Origin: Patagioenas fasciata | Taxonomy: Eukaryota > Chordata > Aves > Columbiformes > Columbidae | Reading direction: 5' to 3' | DNA: 64,000 nucleotides | NCBI RefSeq assembly: GCF_037038585.1 | Contig: NC_092521.1 | Coordinates: 77,118,398-77,182,397, forward strand | Shown: positions 25,101 to 39,749 of the stretch, in pieces | Layout: every line of letters starts with the position of its first letter | How positions within the stretch are numbered: the stretch's first letter is position 1 | Position numbers and translations under genes: made by a program | Notes under the pieces: model-generated | Told to the model about the DNA's origin: nothing | The model's input: the letters and a program-made list of their open reading frames with translations, nothing else | The model's database searches: none

Positions 25101-28100
25101 AGGGATTGTGTAGAAACTTAACATCTTGACACTAAACCATGAAAGGGAATTTTTTAGGGTGGAAAAACTTTTTAAAAGACCATAACGGCAAAAGTAATTT
25201 AACTTAAAACCTTCAAAAAAGTACAGAAATATGCAAGTGCTGTAGAAAAAGTCCCTGGAAATATGTATGTTTCTAAAAAGGAAGTGAGTAAGCAAGGCAA
25301 GGCAAAGAATAGTAGATGGCAAAGCACAGAAGCTGCTGCAAAAAAATTTGGAACCCTTCAAATAATGTAATTACATCTCACGGGAACCACCAGAAATGAG
25401 TACATAGAGCACAGAAAACATGAAGTCAGTTGGCTCAGATGGAATTCGGTGAGCTAGCCAGAGTATGGACCAGATTGATACAGAGAGGCACTCGGAGGCG
25501 TTGTCAGAAGAGCGTGGGCAGGTCAGCTGTCTGCCTGCTCGTCTGCATTAATCTGAAGTGTTAGGTGAGTAATGCCTTTGTAAATCTGGCACAGAAACAT
25601 CTCCTTTAAAATAACTCAACTGAAGAAGAAGTATATGCGTGGAACATAATTTCTATGGAATAAAGAGAAAAATCAATAAGGACCATCAGGGTGCTTAAAC
25701 ATAAAGAATGGAAATGCAGGTCTTTAGCAGACCACTGGAAAGGTGTGGCCACACCTGCTGCATCGTCCATGTAGGAGGATAGACAGGTAGTAAGATAGTT
25801 AATAGACAGGTGGTAGATACAGTTTGTACCTAGTGTAAAAAGCAGCATAAGCTAACAGACATAACTCTTATGGAAGTTGATAGGTATAGATTTGAAGACC
25901 TCATCAACGTAAGAAAGCTGTACAAGTTTAATTTAGTTGTAAGAGATGCAGCTTTTAGAATAAACACATAAAGAGCAGTTTCCTTGAAGAATTCTGACAA
26001 ATTGCTTAATGCAAGATGTACGGAACAGAGGGGTTGATTTTAACCTGACAGTAGCCCAGAAGTAAAGGTCATAGCAATCTTTTGTGCTAATTTAAGCAGT
26101 GTTTCATGTTAGTATCTTAAATCAAGTATTTGGATTTGCAGAGCTCCTCAGAGATGCATCAATGAGCCCAGTTACCCAGCTGAGCACAGGTTGACTCCAG
26201 ATGTAATAAAATATAGCTGCATTCAAAATCTAACAAGACTGGTTGTGTGGGACATCCATCACTGATAATTATCACAGACCTATAAGGATGTCTTTAGTAG
26301 AACATGTCTGCAACGCAGGTAAGAAATGTGACCTCAGGATGTTGTACTGTATTTTTCCAAGAGAATATTTGAGGTTTATTTCACAGTGCACAATGTGACA
26401 CTGCTAATTCCTTCATCCCATTAGGAAATGAAAATTTATTTTATTGTGGGGAACTACTCAAGAAGGAATATCTGCATTAATTTTCTATCTTAAACATTCC
26501 TAAGATTCTTTCCCTGAAGTTTTATTGGGGCATAAAATGCTCTCCAAAATTCAAGATTTAGATAAAATCGGGTTTATCATATTATTTGGAAGTACTGCAG
26601 AGGTGTTGTAAACAGACAGCTTCCTATAAAAGTTCCTTTTCATGCTGAAGCTGCAAAAAAGGAGTAGGTCTAAAAGAACTCAGGAGAAAGTAGCTTCAGA
26701 AAAGTCCATAAAGAGCAACTTGCTTTAGAAAAATCAGGTGTAAATCCTGCAATAAAGGAGGTGGGAAAAGGCAGTAACATTGCTCTCCTCCTTGCTTATG
26801 GTGGGACTTAAGACTCTCATGCAGAAAACTTATGTTTTTGACTGCTGCCTCATACAGGGTAAGAAAACTCTGGAGCTATCCTGAGATACGAAAAGTAATA
26901 TTTTAAAGAGGATGTGATAAGACCAAAACCAAACCAAGCTGTAGCTCCATGTTGTTTTGTGAGAGTATTCAGGCATTCATTTTTGAACCGTTTCATCAGT
27001 TTCAGTTTGCGTCAACATATGTAAACACTGCATGACTATATGGAGAATCCCTGTGTTGTTTTGATCCTAGCACCTCTACTGATACTTGACATACCAACAT
27101 ACACGCTAATGGAAGTGTTTTATCTCTGAGAACTGTTGTTTTTCTACCTCCCCCTTGTCAAGAGCTAAGATTTATAGCATACAGAAAAAAAAATCCAGTA
27201 ACACCTTTGTGTGAGCTTAAGGTAGCACAAATGCTTCGCCTGAGGGGTGTTTCAAATCTCTGGGTAAGGAGTGCTCCTTGAATTAGGATACTACTCGGTG
27301 TAGAAATCACTTTTCAGGCCTTATGTCTGGCCTGAAACAAAGTGCATGCCAATATTGTTTCTCAGGAAGAAAATGGAGGTTGAAATGCATCACTGCTAAG
27401 AAGCATCTGATTGCTCTGAAAAACTGGGTCTTGTTGAATTTCAGTAGCCTATAGGAGCTACCAGGCTTCAAGTACACTGACCAAGGAAGTGGATCCAAAA
27501 ACTCCAAAATTCTTTACTTCTGACCTAAGTGCCACTGAGGCATCGTTAGTACCTCATTCCCCACACCACATCTTTCACCATCATTCAGAGCTTAACTTTG
27601 AGTTGCCTTCATGTCCTTTGGTTTTAGCTGGTGCTGGAAGCAATGACATGGGCTGTGGCTCCTGGAGCACCAGAGTGGAAAGGCAGGGATGAGGATGCCC
27701 AAGCAGGAGGCTTGGGTTGACTTTTGGTCAGATAGTACACTCTTTTCACACACGTGAGGCTTGCTTGTTTTTCACGCAGCCAGACTTGTTGCTAGGTTTC
27801 AGGGGATGTTTCAGAAAAGGCTTTTGAGATAGGCTCACGTTTGCATGTGGCACAGGAACCATTCGTCGTCATATGAATTCTAGTCACACAGTCTTATGTG
27901 TGTGCTTGGGAATAATATAAACTATGAAAATAAACACTAACAAATGTTGAACAAGGAGTACAAGTAATCCAAATATCTATTTGGATATATCCAGACATTT
28001 CAGCAGGTACTATTATGTTCAAAAACTGTTCTACTACTCAAGAAGAGAGAGACCGAAAGGTAAAAAAAACAAAGCCCTGTTATACATTTTGGTAACAATT

Positions 28101-31100
28101 AACTGTGTAACAGAGACCAACAAAAATCAGGTGTTTTATCATAATACTATTATGTATTAGTAGTAATACAGCTTCACAGAGGAGAACAATAATGAAACCG
28201 AGTAGAAACTTGTATATATGTATGTAAATTCTTGTGTAACTTTACAGGTGTTGGTTGCTTCATGCCACATGAGCCTAATGTGCATCAGGTTCATTTTAAA
28301 TTACATTTCATTAAGACACATATTTCTTTCTCTGAGGAAAAGTGGTACATGATTACCAACTGAAACACTCTCAATTTTCAAGTAAATATTGATTTAGAAA
28401 GCATAATCAGCCTTTTACTTGCAGAAGATCACACTAGATGAGCAGGGGCTATGTGTGCATTGCCAGAGGATACCGTCCCTGACGAGAGCATGTATGTGGC
28501 TCACCTCATGTCCACTCATTGGGATTATTTGGAGTTAGTTCCAATTTTCAAACTTTATTTGTACAGGTCATTCTGTTCTGGATAGGTTTCTTTTTAGTAA
28601 TTGACATAACCAGTGTATTGCCTGCTAACAATTTTTCTGTGTATTCTTCCTGTATTGCCCATCGTTGCACTGTGCAATTAGGTTTAACTTTCATGACTGA
28701 GGTATAGTCGCACAAAAGCCACTTACTGAAAAATGCTGGTAGTTTTCTTACATAGGAAATAAAATCTTGTGACACATGTGAAAGTAATAAAGAACTCCCA
28801 CGGGCTTTACTGGAGACAGGAGTTCACATTTAATGTTTTCATAAATAAAGTCACTCTCCAAAGGTTACCCTTTGGAATTATTCAAAATGTTATGCCATAC
28901 AGGTTTGATTTTACCCATTTCTTAGGGTACTTTCATTAAAAACAAAAATGAAACCCATCCAGATTGGGCTAATTATAATCCTGTAGCACACTTGGTGTGT
29001 CTCAATAAGAAATAATTAAGTACCATAGGAAGAGGACAGTTGTCACAGAGTCTGTAGTGGCACATCTGGCAGTGAATTAGCAATTCAAATTGTATCCACT
29101 GTGGGAAAAACTCACAATGTGGGAATAGTTCACATTTTTCAATTCTTTTATTTTCCATTATGCCTGTTATATTCCAGAGGGAGTAATCTGAAAGCAAGCT
29201 GATGCAAAATGGGAATGAGTCATGGTGGGGCTTTTGTAGCTTCACATGTTTCAACTGTATAACATTTCAAGCTCAGTTCTGTAATACTCACATGGCAGAT
29301 CTGGCAATATGTTGAAACTCTCCCACATATGTGGAGTATTTTTTTTTGTCTTTTGCCTTTTTGTATGTGAGGCCCCATCTTTGGGACACCCTGCATGTAG
29401 ACAGACCTACCACTGCTGATGAGAGATGCTGCCAGTAGCCACCACAGCTCAGAATTGGGCCCTAGAGGAAGCTTTATCTCTATTAATACTGGAGGGACGG
29501 ATTTACACGTAAGCCATTTTTATTAGTTTTCTGAAGTGGAAAAGTGACAGATACTTGAATATATTAAATATGTTCATAAAAGCAGCCTTTCAGAGGCACT
29601 TTTTTTTTCTTTTTTAGACCTAGGTATCTTGCTATTTGTGGTTCTTACGAAAAAAGGCTTTGCACACCCGTTTACCATTTGGTTGGGAAATATGGGAAGG
29701 GTAGTCATGTATTCATAAAACTGTCTTTAGGGGATGGACAAAAGGAAAGGGAAGTGAAGACTGTCTTTGGAAGTTGGTAAGGTACTTCTGCATATCTGGA
29801 AGTATTGTATGGGTTTGATAAAGGTTTCAAGAGAACGCAGAGTCAAAGCTCAGGTCCATAAAGGAGTTAGTTTAAAATAGTTTTATTTCTGTAAATAAGG
29901 ATTTTCTCTAAAGAGGATGAAATAGCAATGACTCATTAGAAAAATAGTATAGAGTAACAATTATTGATTTGGTTTGGAAAATGAAATACCACAAGTATTT
30001 ATGAAACCTTAGTGTAGACTTGCAAAGCCCTTCGGAGTCAATAAAGAATGCAAACACAGTAGAAGAGCTTTCTGGTTACACTGTGGCAAGTGGCACTGCA
30101 TAGTAAATGCTGTGATGTACTGAGCAAACCAGAGGAAATGAAACCTTTGGCTGGGAAGGAACAGGCTCTTTTCCCTGCTATGCTCCAGGCACTTCGTCAC
30201 CTCAGTGTGTGGCAAGTCCTGTCTGTGTGAGATGCTGGGCAGCATGACCGTGTCAGTGACGCTGCTCTGTGACGCTGCTTTGGCAGAGCTCCCGGTGCCA
30301 AATCACCAGCCTGGAACCAAACCCACATCCTTCGTGGAGGGCAATCCCATCAGTGGTTTGACTGGGGGGTGAAGCCACCTCCTGTTTCATGGGTGACAGG
30401 CAAAGAAAGCACTTAATGTCACAGTCCCTGGGAACTGAAAGCATCTTCCTCATACTTCAGGGACAGAAAACCAGTGCAATGCCCCAAGCAGAGACAGTCC
30501 TGTAGGCTGCAAGCGGCGGCTATGCAGAACGGCTCGGACAGCCCTGGGGTCCCACATTAATCTCCTGCCAGTAGGATTGAGTCCATGCCATGCTACATCC
30601 TGCCACTGTTTACATAGGGTGGGACTGAGTCTTCCTTGCCGCCTATTTATCATGTATGATTAGTTTCATTTTACTGCTCAGTGGTATGGGCCATGGGCAT
30701 TTCCCAGCCCGGAAAATTCTTCCTCTCATGGGGATGCAACAGGGATGCCCATGCATGAAGGTACTCATGAGCAGAACTGCAGGCAAAATAGGAACATGAA
30801 CTGAGTACTAGGTACATGATAATCTTGTTAGTACCTTCCTTGAATTAAAATAGCATGTATGCAGTTTCCTGAATTCAGATGTCTTGGTGCATTTACAATT
30901 CTTATCTACATAAAAATTCCCATGAAGTGTATTGGATCCATTCAATATTTGTAGAAAAGTCCCTGAAAAAGCAAGATAATGAAATCTGACAGGCAAGAGC
31001 TGCCTCACCAAATTACACTTGTTGCAATAAACGTAGTTGCCTGAAGACTTTGAAAAAGTTACTTTTGAATTTTAAAAATATAAGCAGATGCTGCAGTCCT

Positions 31101-34100
31101 TTCCCACCATAGATTACATCCCAATCATCTGGTTACTGATATGATGTGAAGCAAACATGGAAATATTTAGTACTTATGTGAGATATTTCAGAAGCAGTAA
31201 GCAATATAAGCATCCCCAGACAAAAAGGAAGAAAAAAAAAGAGACATGGTGAATAAACGTCAAACTTTCTATTAAGATTTATCACACAAAGTATTTTTCT
31301 TTAAGACACAAGGTTGTGAAATGCCTTTCACTTACTATTGTCATTTTATCTTTCTGTGGACATTTTTAGCTTGGCCTAGTTTTTGTTTATTACAGTCAGT
31401 GCAGTTGATTCACGAGCAGAGGGTCCATTCACAGATGGGTACGGGTCAAGCTGTGGTATTTTGGTGTGCAGCTATGTGGTTGTTACTGTACATTTCACAG
31501 ATCACAAATGTACAGTGAATGGATCATCCTCTAAGGAGCTGAGTTCAAATTAAAAAAAAGTAATTACCTGGAAGTTTCCAGTAAGGTATGTCCAGCATTC
31601 TCTTTCCTGCTGGCATTAAAACTGTGAAATCCCCTAGCTATCAGGTGTCATAAAAAAATACTATAACCTTTCTTTGGAGTTTTAGTGTTTGATGCTAGAT
31701 CAGTAGGTGCTTCTACCCTCTTGTGCTAGGTCCACAAATGAGTTACCCTTTCAGGCATAGACAGGAACTGTGTGGCAAAACAGATTAATATTGCCAACAA
31801 ACTGGCATAAATATGTGTGATACATATTGCAGAGAGGAAAGATTTTAAAAACACAGGGTCTCTTTTGGGATCGGTGCTGCTTCTGGCTCAGGTCCAGGCT
31901 GTTGTACCTGTGGGAATGGAGGGTAACACACTACATCTGCTCCTAAGGCCACATTCGTGGATATTAAGTAGTTATGTGGAAAGTTCACTCTGTATAGTTC
32001 TTACGCATGTTTTACTGAAATCCATCTCCCCAGCAGAGTGACATGAGGGCTGCTGGACTGCTAACAGGGAAAAACAACCCTTGCATTTAAAGATTTCAGC
32101 ATCTATCTCTCTGCTGCTGCTGCTATTATTTGGACAAGTAGTGTGCAGAAAAGTACAGAGTGCAGTTCTGTAATTAATATTCTTCGTAAGCTAGCCTTCT
32201 GCTAGTCACCTGCCAATCTGCAGAGTTTGAAAATTTAGGTCAAATATAATCATGGAATAAAATTCATATTTTGAGAATTAAAAAATAATAAGAATAAAAT
32301 TGTTGTTTTTAGAATTAAAAAAAAAAAAAGGAATAGTCAGTACTAGTGTTTCTGTAATGCAAAACAGTAATTACAGTTGAAATTGGTGAGTTTAATGTGT
32401 ACACTGGCCCTTCTTTTCTATTTACTCCTTGCCATCCAAAAAACACATTCCTTTGAATAGGAAGTTTTCAAAATAGTACTTAGGTACCCAGTTCAGACTT
32501 TGAATACCTGCCTAGAAATATAGTATTTTCTGCTTCCTCATGTAATTTGTATTTCTAGTACAGTGATTGCATCCGTTCTGATTTATCAGTAAATCATTCG
32601 TGTCTTGTAAGAAATAAGAATTACAGCAAAGCCTCTACAATTCGGCAGCTTATCAGTCACGGTAGAAAGGGCATGTGAGGATTGTTCATGTAATAGAAAA
32701 ACTAACAAAAACATTAAAATGCTGTAATTATTTCCACAAACTTGCTTCTCTTCCTTCCCACAGTTGTCTCCTGTTGTTTCCTTTCAGATTTTAAGGTCTT
32801 TGGGGAGCGTATCTGAAAAGACTTTGTCTCATTATTGACACTACTGCAATTGATAATATAATTCCAAAATAGATGATTTAAAGTCTGCCTGTATTGGCTG
32901 AGGTTTTAAGATTATTCAGTTAGTATAATCATCTTACATCCAACAGTTCTGCTGTGCAAATATCCAATATGAGTTTTGCAAATGTTAAGGAGAAGAAGGT
33001 GATTTTTGGCTATAGGATTTTAATACTAATGTTAGTTACATTGGTTAACTGCAACAAGCCTTCATTTTGGATATTTGCTATTTTCTGTGTATTTCCAGAG
33101 GTGGATTGAAGGAGCTGGACTCAGAAGGTAACAGGAAACATCCTGCCCACAATTTTGAAGGAGAAATACAAAGACCAGGCCTTCTTCTCTCGAAGATGTT
33201 GCAGTATTACCAGGGAGCACTCTCTTATTTTGTATCAGAGAAACAGAAAAAATACTCCCAATGCTTAGCAAAGCATTTGAAAATGTGTGGAGTCTCTTTT
33301 AGGGCAAAACCTGTTACTGCTTCAAGGTGCCTGAAAATGAAGGGAGTAAAGCATTTTTACCATTTTTACCATTCTTCCACTACTACTCTGTTTCTACTGC
33401 GCTGCAGCTTTTCTGCATAGACCTAAGTCACCTTAATTAATAGTGAATTAAAACCAAAAGCCAGTGTAAACTGGCAGCTTCACAGCCTATCTCCAGGTGA
33501 AAGCATTTTGAAAGACTGATGAAAATTTTAGTAGAAGTGATGGAGAAACCAGAAATTACTTAGAAAAATGGTTAAATATTCTCTGAAAAGTTTTTAATTC
33601 TCTCTAAACTTACTGGAGTTTTTGTCCTTAAACAAATATTTAGGTCAGAGATATCTGACACAGAAAGACATCTACTGATGGGGTTCCTCATGCCACAAGC
33701 AATTTGATATGAAAAAGTTATATGGAAAGTAAAATGTTATTAAATCAGTAATTTAAAATCTGGGTATAAAAGCTAATTTCCTTGTACGTGAGCTTAAAAA
33801 AGAAAAGGAAATTAGAAGTTGTCAGTCTTCCAATAGAGTCAAGGCCTTGATATTTCCTCCTTGTACTGATATCCAGCAGAGTAGGATGAGTTAGCAAATA
33901 CTTTTTTGGGTTTTTTTTAGGAGGGGGAGCATGGAACCTGATTTGAAAAAGACTTGTCTTTGAAATCATTAAGATACACAACTCCTTCAGTTTACTGGTC
34001 CTGTATGAGTCATTGGTCTTGTGCAACTGATGTAATTTCATCTGACCTATCTGACCTGCATGTTCTGAGGCACAGAAGAGGTTTTTGGCTTTTATTTGGT

Positions 34101-36047
34101 AGAGCTGGGCACAGTCTGGTGGACTTCTGTAGCAAGCGCAAAGTTCTCTGTGAAATAAAGGGCTCTGAGGCTTTGAAGTCTATGTAGTTAGCATATCACT
34201 TACCTTTTCAGATCTGAAAGTGTTGGTTGTATATTTCTTTGGCAAAAAAACCCCAAAACAAACAGATAGGAGAGTCAGTCCAGGAAACAAGAAATTCAGC
34301 ACTGGATCATAAAATGCACATTCAAGGCCTTTAAAAAATGTGTAATAGAATGTACGGACATCAGTGCATTCACTTCTAGAGATAATGGATGAAGAAACAG
34401 CACCTGTGTAGATTTGGTGGTAATAAAAAACAGTGTTTGTTGCTCTGGAGTTCTGTGTCCATCCACAGGGCAGCAGAAGAGCAAACTTTGAAGATGTCTT
34501 GTGCCACTGGTGTGTGTCAGCTCAGCTCTGTGGGGAGCTCTGTTATTGATCTGGGATGTTTAATGCCGCTGAGATTTACAGTTCTCAGGCCGTGCACAGA
34601 TGGATTTGAGGATGCCCCTCAAGGTCTGTTGCTGAAGGAAGACAGCTAGTGCTCCACATACTCAATTATGATGAAACAAAAAGAGCCCAAGTGACAAAAA
34701 GCAGTAGACAAAATATTTACCATTTAGCATCTTGATTGTGGTTGCGTATATTTAGTCATCAATCAACTCAATAAATGCCAGTCTTCTGGTTTTGCCTCAG
34801 CTTCCTGAAAAACTGCTTGATTTGTCCACAAGTGTGGCCTATGAATGATTGTTAAATGAACAATGGCTAACTTTATAAAATTGACAGTTATTTGTTTCTG
34901 GAGTAGAATTTTGTTTGTTTGGTTGGTTTTGTTCAGTGTAGTGTATCTAATAAGCCTGCACAGCTGAAAATTTACATTAAGAGTTCCATACATTTCTAAT
35001 AACAAAATACCAAATTTATAATGGAGTATTCAGTTACACCAACACATATTATCTTCCTTTTAAATGCAGAAATACTCTTCATCACAGCTTTTTTATTCCC
35101 ATTATTCCTTTTTACTGCTAACCACCCTATGCTTATCCAGTGGCTGGAGAGTTTCCTTCTCTGTCATGCTCTTCATCATTATGAAATAGAAAAATTGCAC
35201 AAATATTAATGGAATCTTCTTTGCAATATTTCTTCAAGGGAAATGTGTTTCTTTGCTCCCATCTCTTAGCAATTTCCAGTGCTTTAGAGTTGGGAACCAC
35301 AAAAATGAAGAAGATTATGTTTACAGGTCATGTCTATACAATTTTAATGGACAAGTGTCTCTAAGCAACCAAGTCCATTTTAACCCAAGGTCCTCATTTA
35401 CCATACAGGAACCTTTGCAGTTGTTGATGTACCTTTGTTTATGTCTTTAGCAGAAATACACTTGTAGTTTTCTGAGTTTGCCAGCCTTTTTGCTTAGATG
35501 GAGCTTTCTAATAGCAACAGATCAGCCATGACAACTTGGGTGGACTAGTGCCACGCTGAGCTGATGCAAAGTATCTTCCTGTAACAGAAAAACAGGAAAA
35601 CCTGGAAAGCAACACAGACACCTGATGGATATACAGGCCCATTTGCTAATTCCTAAATTTTTCAAGACTTGAATACTATAGCTGCAGATAAATGCTTTGT
35701 TATGTAAAAGTGCCAGTCCAATAATTGCTGTGGTTTTTCTCCAACGTAGAATGCAACAGGATCTAGTCTTCTTGTGGGCAGTAATAGCTGTCACAAAATG
35801 AGATGGAATGTGTCAGGTAGCCAATATTTTTCTGTATCCTTTTATTTGATATAAAGGTATTTCCTTACAAATCTTCAGCTGGAGAGACTAGAGAGCTTTT
35901 CTGATGTGTCTTGGGCATAAGAACATGTTTATTTTCTTTTATAAGCTATATGGCTTGCAGCCAGTTAAGCAAAAAAAACCCAAACCAACTTTTTTTTTTT
36001 TAGGTTGTAGTTTCTAACTGTACATTCAAAATTCCTGTAAAGTGGAT

Positions 36048-36077
36048 ATTTTTTTTTATTTTTATTTTTTTTTTTTC
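36048..36077. repeat. T-rich tract
   Basis: T runs interrupted by two single A, ending in TCTTC. Confidence 0.8.
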
Positions 36078-39000
36078 TTCTAGAGGGGCCTGGAACATCA
36101 TTCAAAGGTCCCTTATTATGTTCAGATGCCACTCAAATTAGTCAACCTCTATCACCAAAAATACCACCCTGCAGTCAAGCAATGTCTTGAAATACCCAAA
36201 GGCTCTGTGCCACACTCTTGTAATTCTTCAGCTGCTGTGGCACATGGACACATCAAGCTCACTGCAAACAGCTCTGAAAAACCTCCATCAGATGTGTTTG
36301 ATACATACTGCCTTTTTGTAGCATGTTTCTTTTCAGCATAAGGTGTTCTTTTGTTGAGAAAACTCTTTTAAATGTCCACTATTTCTCTCATAGATCTAGG
36401 TCCTTAAACTGAAAAGAAGATTGCTTATATGAATTCCTGGAGACTTAAGACTTAATCCTGGACTTAAGCTGTTTTGCAGTTTACCCAACTATCCTCCAGT
36501 TTTATGAGGTAGAATACCAACAGCTGCTGGATTGTTTGACTGAAACTGTTCTATAGAGGGGATATACTGAATGAATGAGTTAACAGTTTTTTACAAAGCC
36601 AAGTCATCTACAGTAATTCCAGACATTTGAATATAAATGTGATGTTACTCTTCCCTCTTTTTTTTCTTTTTTTCCTCCCCAGATATTTAATTCTATCTTT
36701 TTTACTTCAAATTCAGCAATGTATTAATGTTCAATCCCTCCCTACATTTATTTATTATTTAAATGCATGGGGTGTATTCATTGGAAGATGAGATTCTTAG
36801 ATTGAAACACAGAAGCAGAAGATGCTTTTCTGGCTTTATTGTGTGGAGCTGACACTCAGCTGAGATAAACAGGGTGGTCACAGGATCCATATAAGAGGAA
36901 AGACTGCACCAATGGCAGGTAGTCCCTTACTCAGCTCTTGGCACTAGGTGATGGCATTACAAGTGTGTGCTGTGTTTACTTATTAAACTCAAGCTGCAGT
37001 ATTGTAGTTGACTTGAGACAAATATGATGGTGATGCTACTATCTCTCACTTGGATATTCTAAATATAATTCTCACTTCTGCCATACTGTCTGCTAATACA
37101 CTGACACCTGCAGTGGATGATAAATCCTTATCTAGCTGAGATAGTAAAAGAGAGAAATTTATAATGGGAATGCACACTTTAACAAACAAACAAACTGCTT
37201 TAGAACTACCTTCTTCAGGATTTTTAAAAAGTTAAATCAACAAAAAATAGTGAGCTACCAGAGAAAAAAGATCGCTTCTGAACAGATAATTCAATGTCAC
37301 AGTGAGTGTTTTCTCAAACAAAAAGTCAGGCTGAGCCTTTTGTAGATAAGCATCATTGTGGATGAGCCTATTCCCTAAATACAGTGTTAAATTAATGTGA
37401 GGTTACTCATAAGACTTGCAGCGTTCTTGATACAGCCAAGCGCTATTCTCTGATCTTTCACAGATATAATTCTGCCTTTTATTAAAACAGATGCACTTTT
37501 CACAGGGTGATGCTAAACCTACAGGAAGGAACCATTCCTCAATGGGAAGTCTGAAGCACGCTGGATTTCCTCTCCAGTGGCCATATGCAGCCCATCAGTT
37601 GCTTTATCCCTAAAATAGACAGAACCAGAGTTGTTGGTTTTTATAGCAGGAGTTAGTTCTTGCTCTCCAACCAGCCATGAACATTACGGAGCTGTCAGAA
37701 GCCATAGGTGTACGTCACAAGAGCACAACCCTCTTTGCCCTTGACCAAAGCATGTTTACGTAAACACTAGAAAAGTCTGTCTGAAACATAATCCACATGT
37801 TCTGCTGCAATTTAAAATGTGATCATAGTGATAAGTGTTTCTGACAGTTATAAAACATAAGAAACTTGGGCATAACATTTCTACTCAGTATCAGCAGTGC
37901 TATTTCACTATGCATTACTTGAAAATTACATGCTTTGTTTGAAGGTAATGTTTTCATCCAGAACTGAAAATCTCCAATATTCAGAGAGTGTGAATTTACC
38001 AAGGCAATGTTTAAACAATTAGAGTTACTAGTGCCTCATGTCTCTTTGTGGAAACCCACTTTTCAGTGCAATTTCTGGAGCACTTGTAATTAGCAGTGCA
38101 TAGGTGGGAAAGAGTGAAAGAGATCTTGTGAATTCAGGAACAACAGCACTTTCCTCCAAGTTTCACAAGCCTATATCCAAGGAGTAATACTTATAAAAAA
38201 ACAGGTTTTGGCCTCCAGCATCGTCATCTGTGATATTGTACAGTAGCTGCATTGCGTGTAGCTGTGGGATTACAGGACTGCAACCCTTTAGGATCACGAG
38301 GGTTGACACTAATCCATACATACCAAAATCCACTTTAGGTCTCTGAGTAAAAAATAGACACCACCCATCAATTCACCACAGATGTGTCTATTGCTTAAAA
38401 AGTTTATTTGTTTTCTAAGGAGAAGCAGGAGAGTTTTTTCATATTTAATCTCAAAGAAATCTTTTGCCTTGCTGAAGCTGGATTAAAAAACAGCAAGGGG
38501 CATAACTGGCATGAAAGCCAGTCTGGGTGAAACCAGATGCATATGCTGGATAAAGGAAGGACTTTCATTGTGGAAAGAATAAGGTCTTTCAAGAACCTGG
38601 ATCCTTTAACATCCAAAGAACCATTGCTACTTGCAGTAGTTGATAATCTGAAGAGACAAGCTGATGAGATCCCATCAGCGGAATCTTTGATAGAAGTAAA
38701 ATAATAACACCTGGTCTGGCTGGAGAACCTTCTTCATGTCTACCAAAAATATTTCAGTGTATTTTTCTTCCTGAACATCAGCATTTAGCTTGTGTTTTCA
38801 TGGAAAACAACTAATGATTGTTGTTACCATGTTACCCCCTTGGTTGAAAAGAAGATGTTGACTGTTGCGATGTGACAACACATCTAGAGTGAAGTGAATC
38901 ACATAGGCGAAATACTAATGTTTCTGTCATTTGAGAATCGCTTGTCCATCTTCTGTACAAGGGCAACTGATCTTCCCCCCTTTGTTTTCACTGGTAGAGA

Positions 39001-39720
39001 AAGTTTACTGCAGTTTCCCAGTCCATTTAGGTCAGTCCCAAGATCAATAACTCTTCTTATTACGAGATCCAAGATCAATAAGGAGAATGATTATTAAAGG
39101 TGTTACAGAAAAGGAAGCAACGAGGTTCAAAAGCCAGAGCACAGGGGAGCTTGGGAAAAAGAGACAATGAGGGTGTTACTTGTCCATTGATGCTATTATG
39201 AAACTCACTGTTAAATGGCAAACTGAGATGGAAACTTGGATTTTATTGCTCTTACAGCTTCTTTAGAGCAAAGGGTGAGGAAACAGGCTGGTACTTTTGT
39301 GTGTAGCACTGTACAGTGTTGTGTGTGGCCTACAGGCATGTCCACTGGTGTCCCAAGAAGTGTATGCAGTTACTCTTCTTGTTGAGTACAGGTCCTCTGA
39401 CATGAAGAGCTTTCAGCCTGATGGGTTTTTTCTTCATCAAGTTGCTTCCCTTTCGAGGAAAGATACTTTTTTTTTTTCCTCTCTTTTTTGTTTTTTTTCA
39501 GTGGCAGATTAACTGCTGATGGACAGACCTCTTCCTGGGTGTTTCCTTTACAAGGCTTGAGTCTGTTGTGATTCTACATCTGGGAAGCTCAGAGAAACAC
39601 AAACAAAACAAATTTACAGAAGTCAGAGGAAAGGAACTGAAATTTCTTGGGAAGATCTTTCCTAATATGAGTACAAGAGCTCATTGCCACAAGAGGGTGC
39701 TTGCAAGCTCGTGGCTGGCT

Positions 39721-39749
39721 GTGAACTCCACAGTGAACTCCACAGTGAC
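39721..39749. repeat. 12-bp tandem duplication
   Basis: GTGAACTCCACA occurs twice in direct succession and is followed by the beginning of a third copy (GTGA). Confidence 0.7.

Noticed and set aside
33067..33420. 117-codon + strand open frame in intron 1
   Set aside because: No family resemblance; it ends in a low-complexity His/Phe/Thr/Leu stretch from a duplicated TTTTTACCAT motif.
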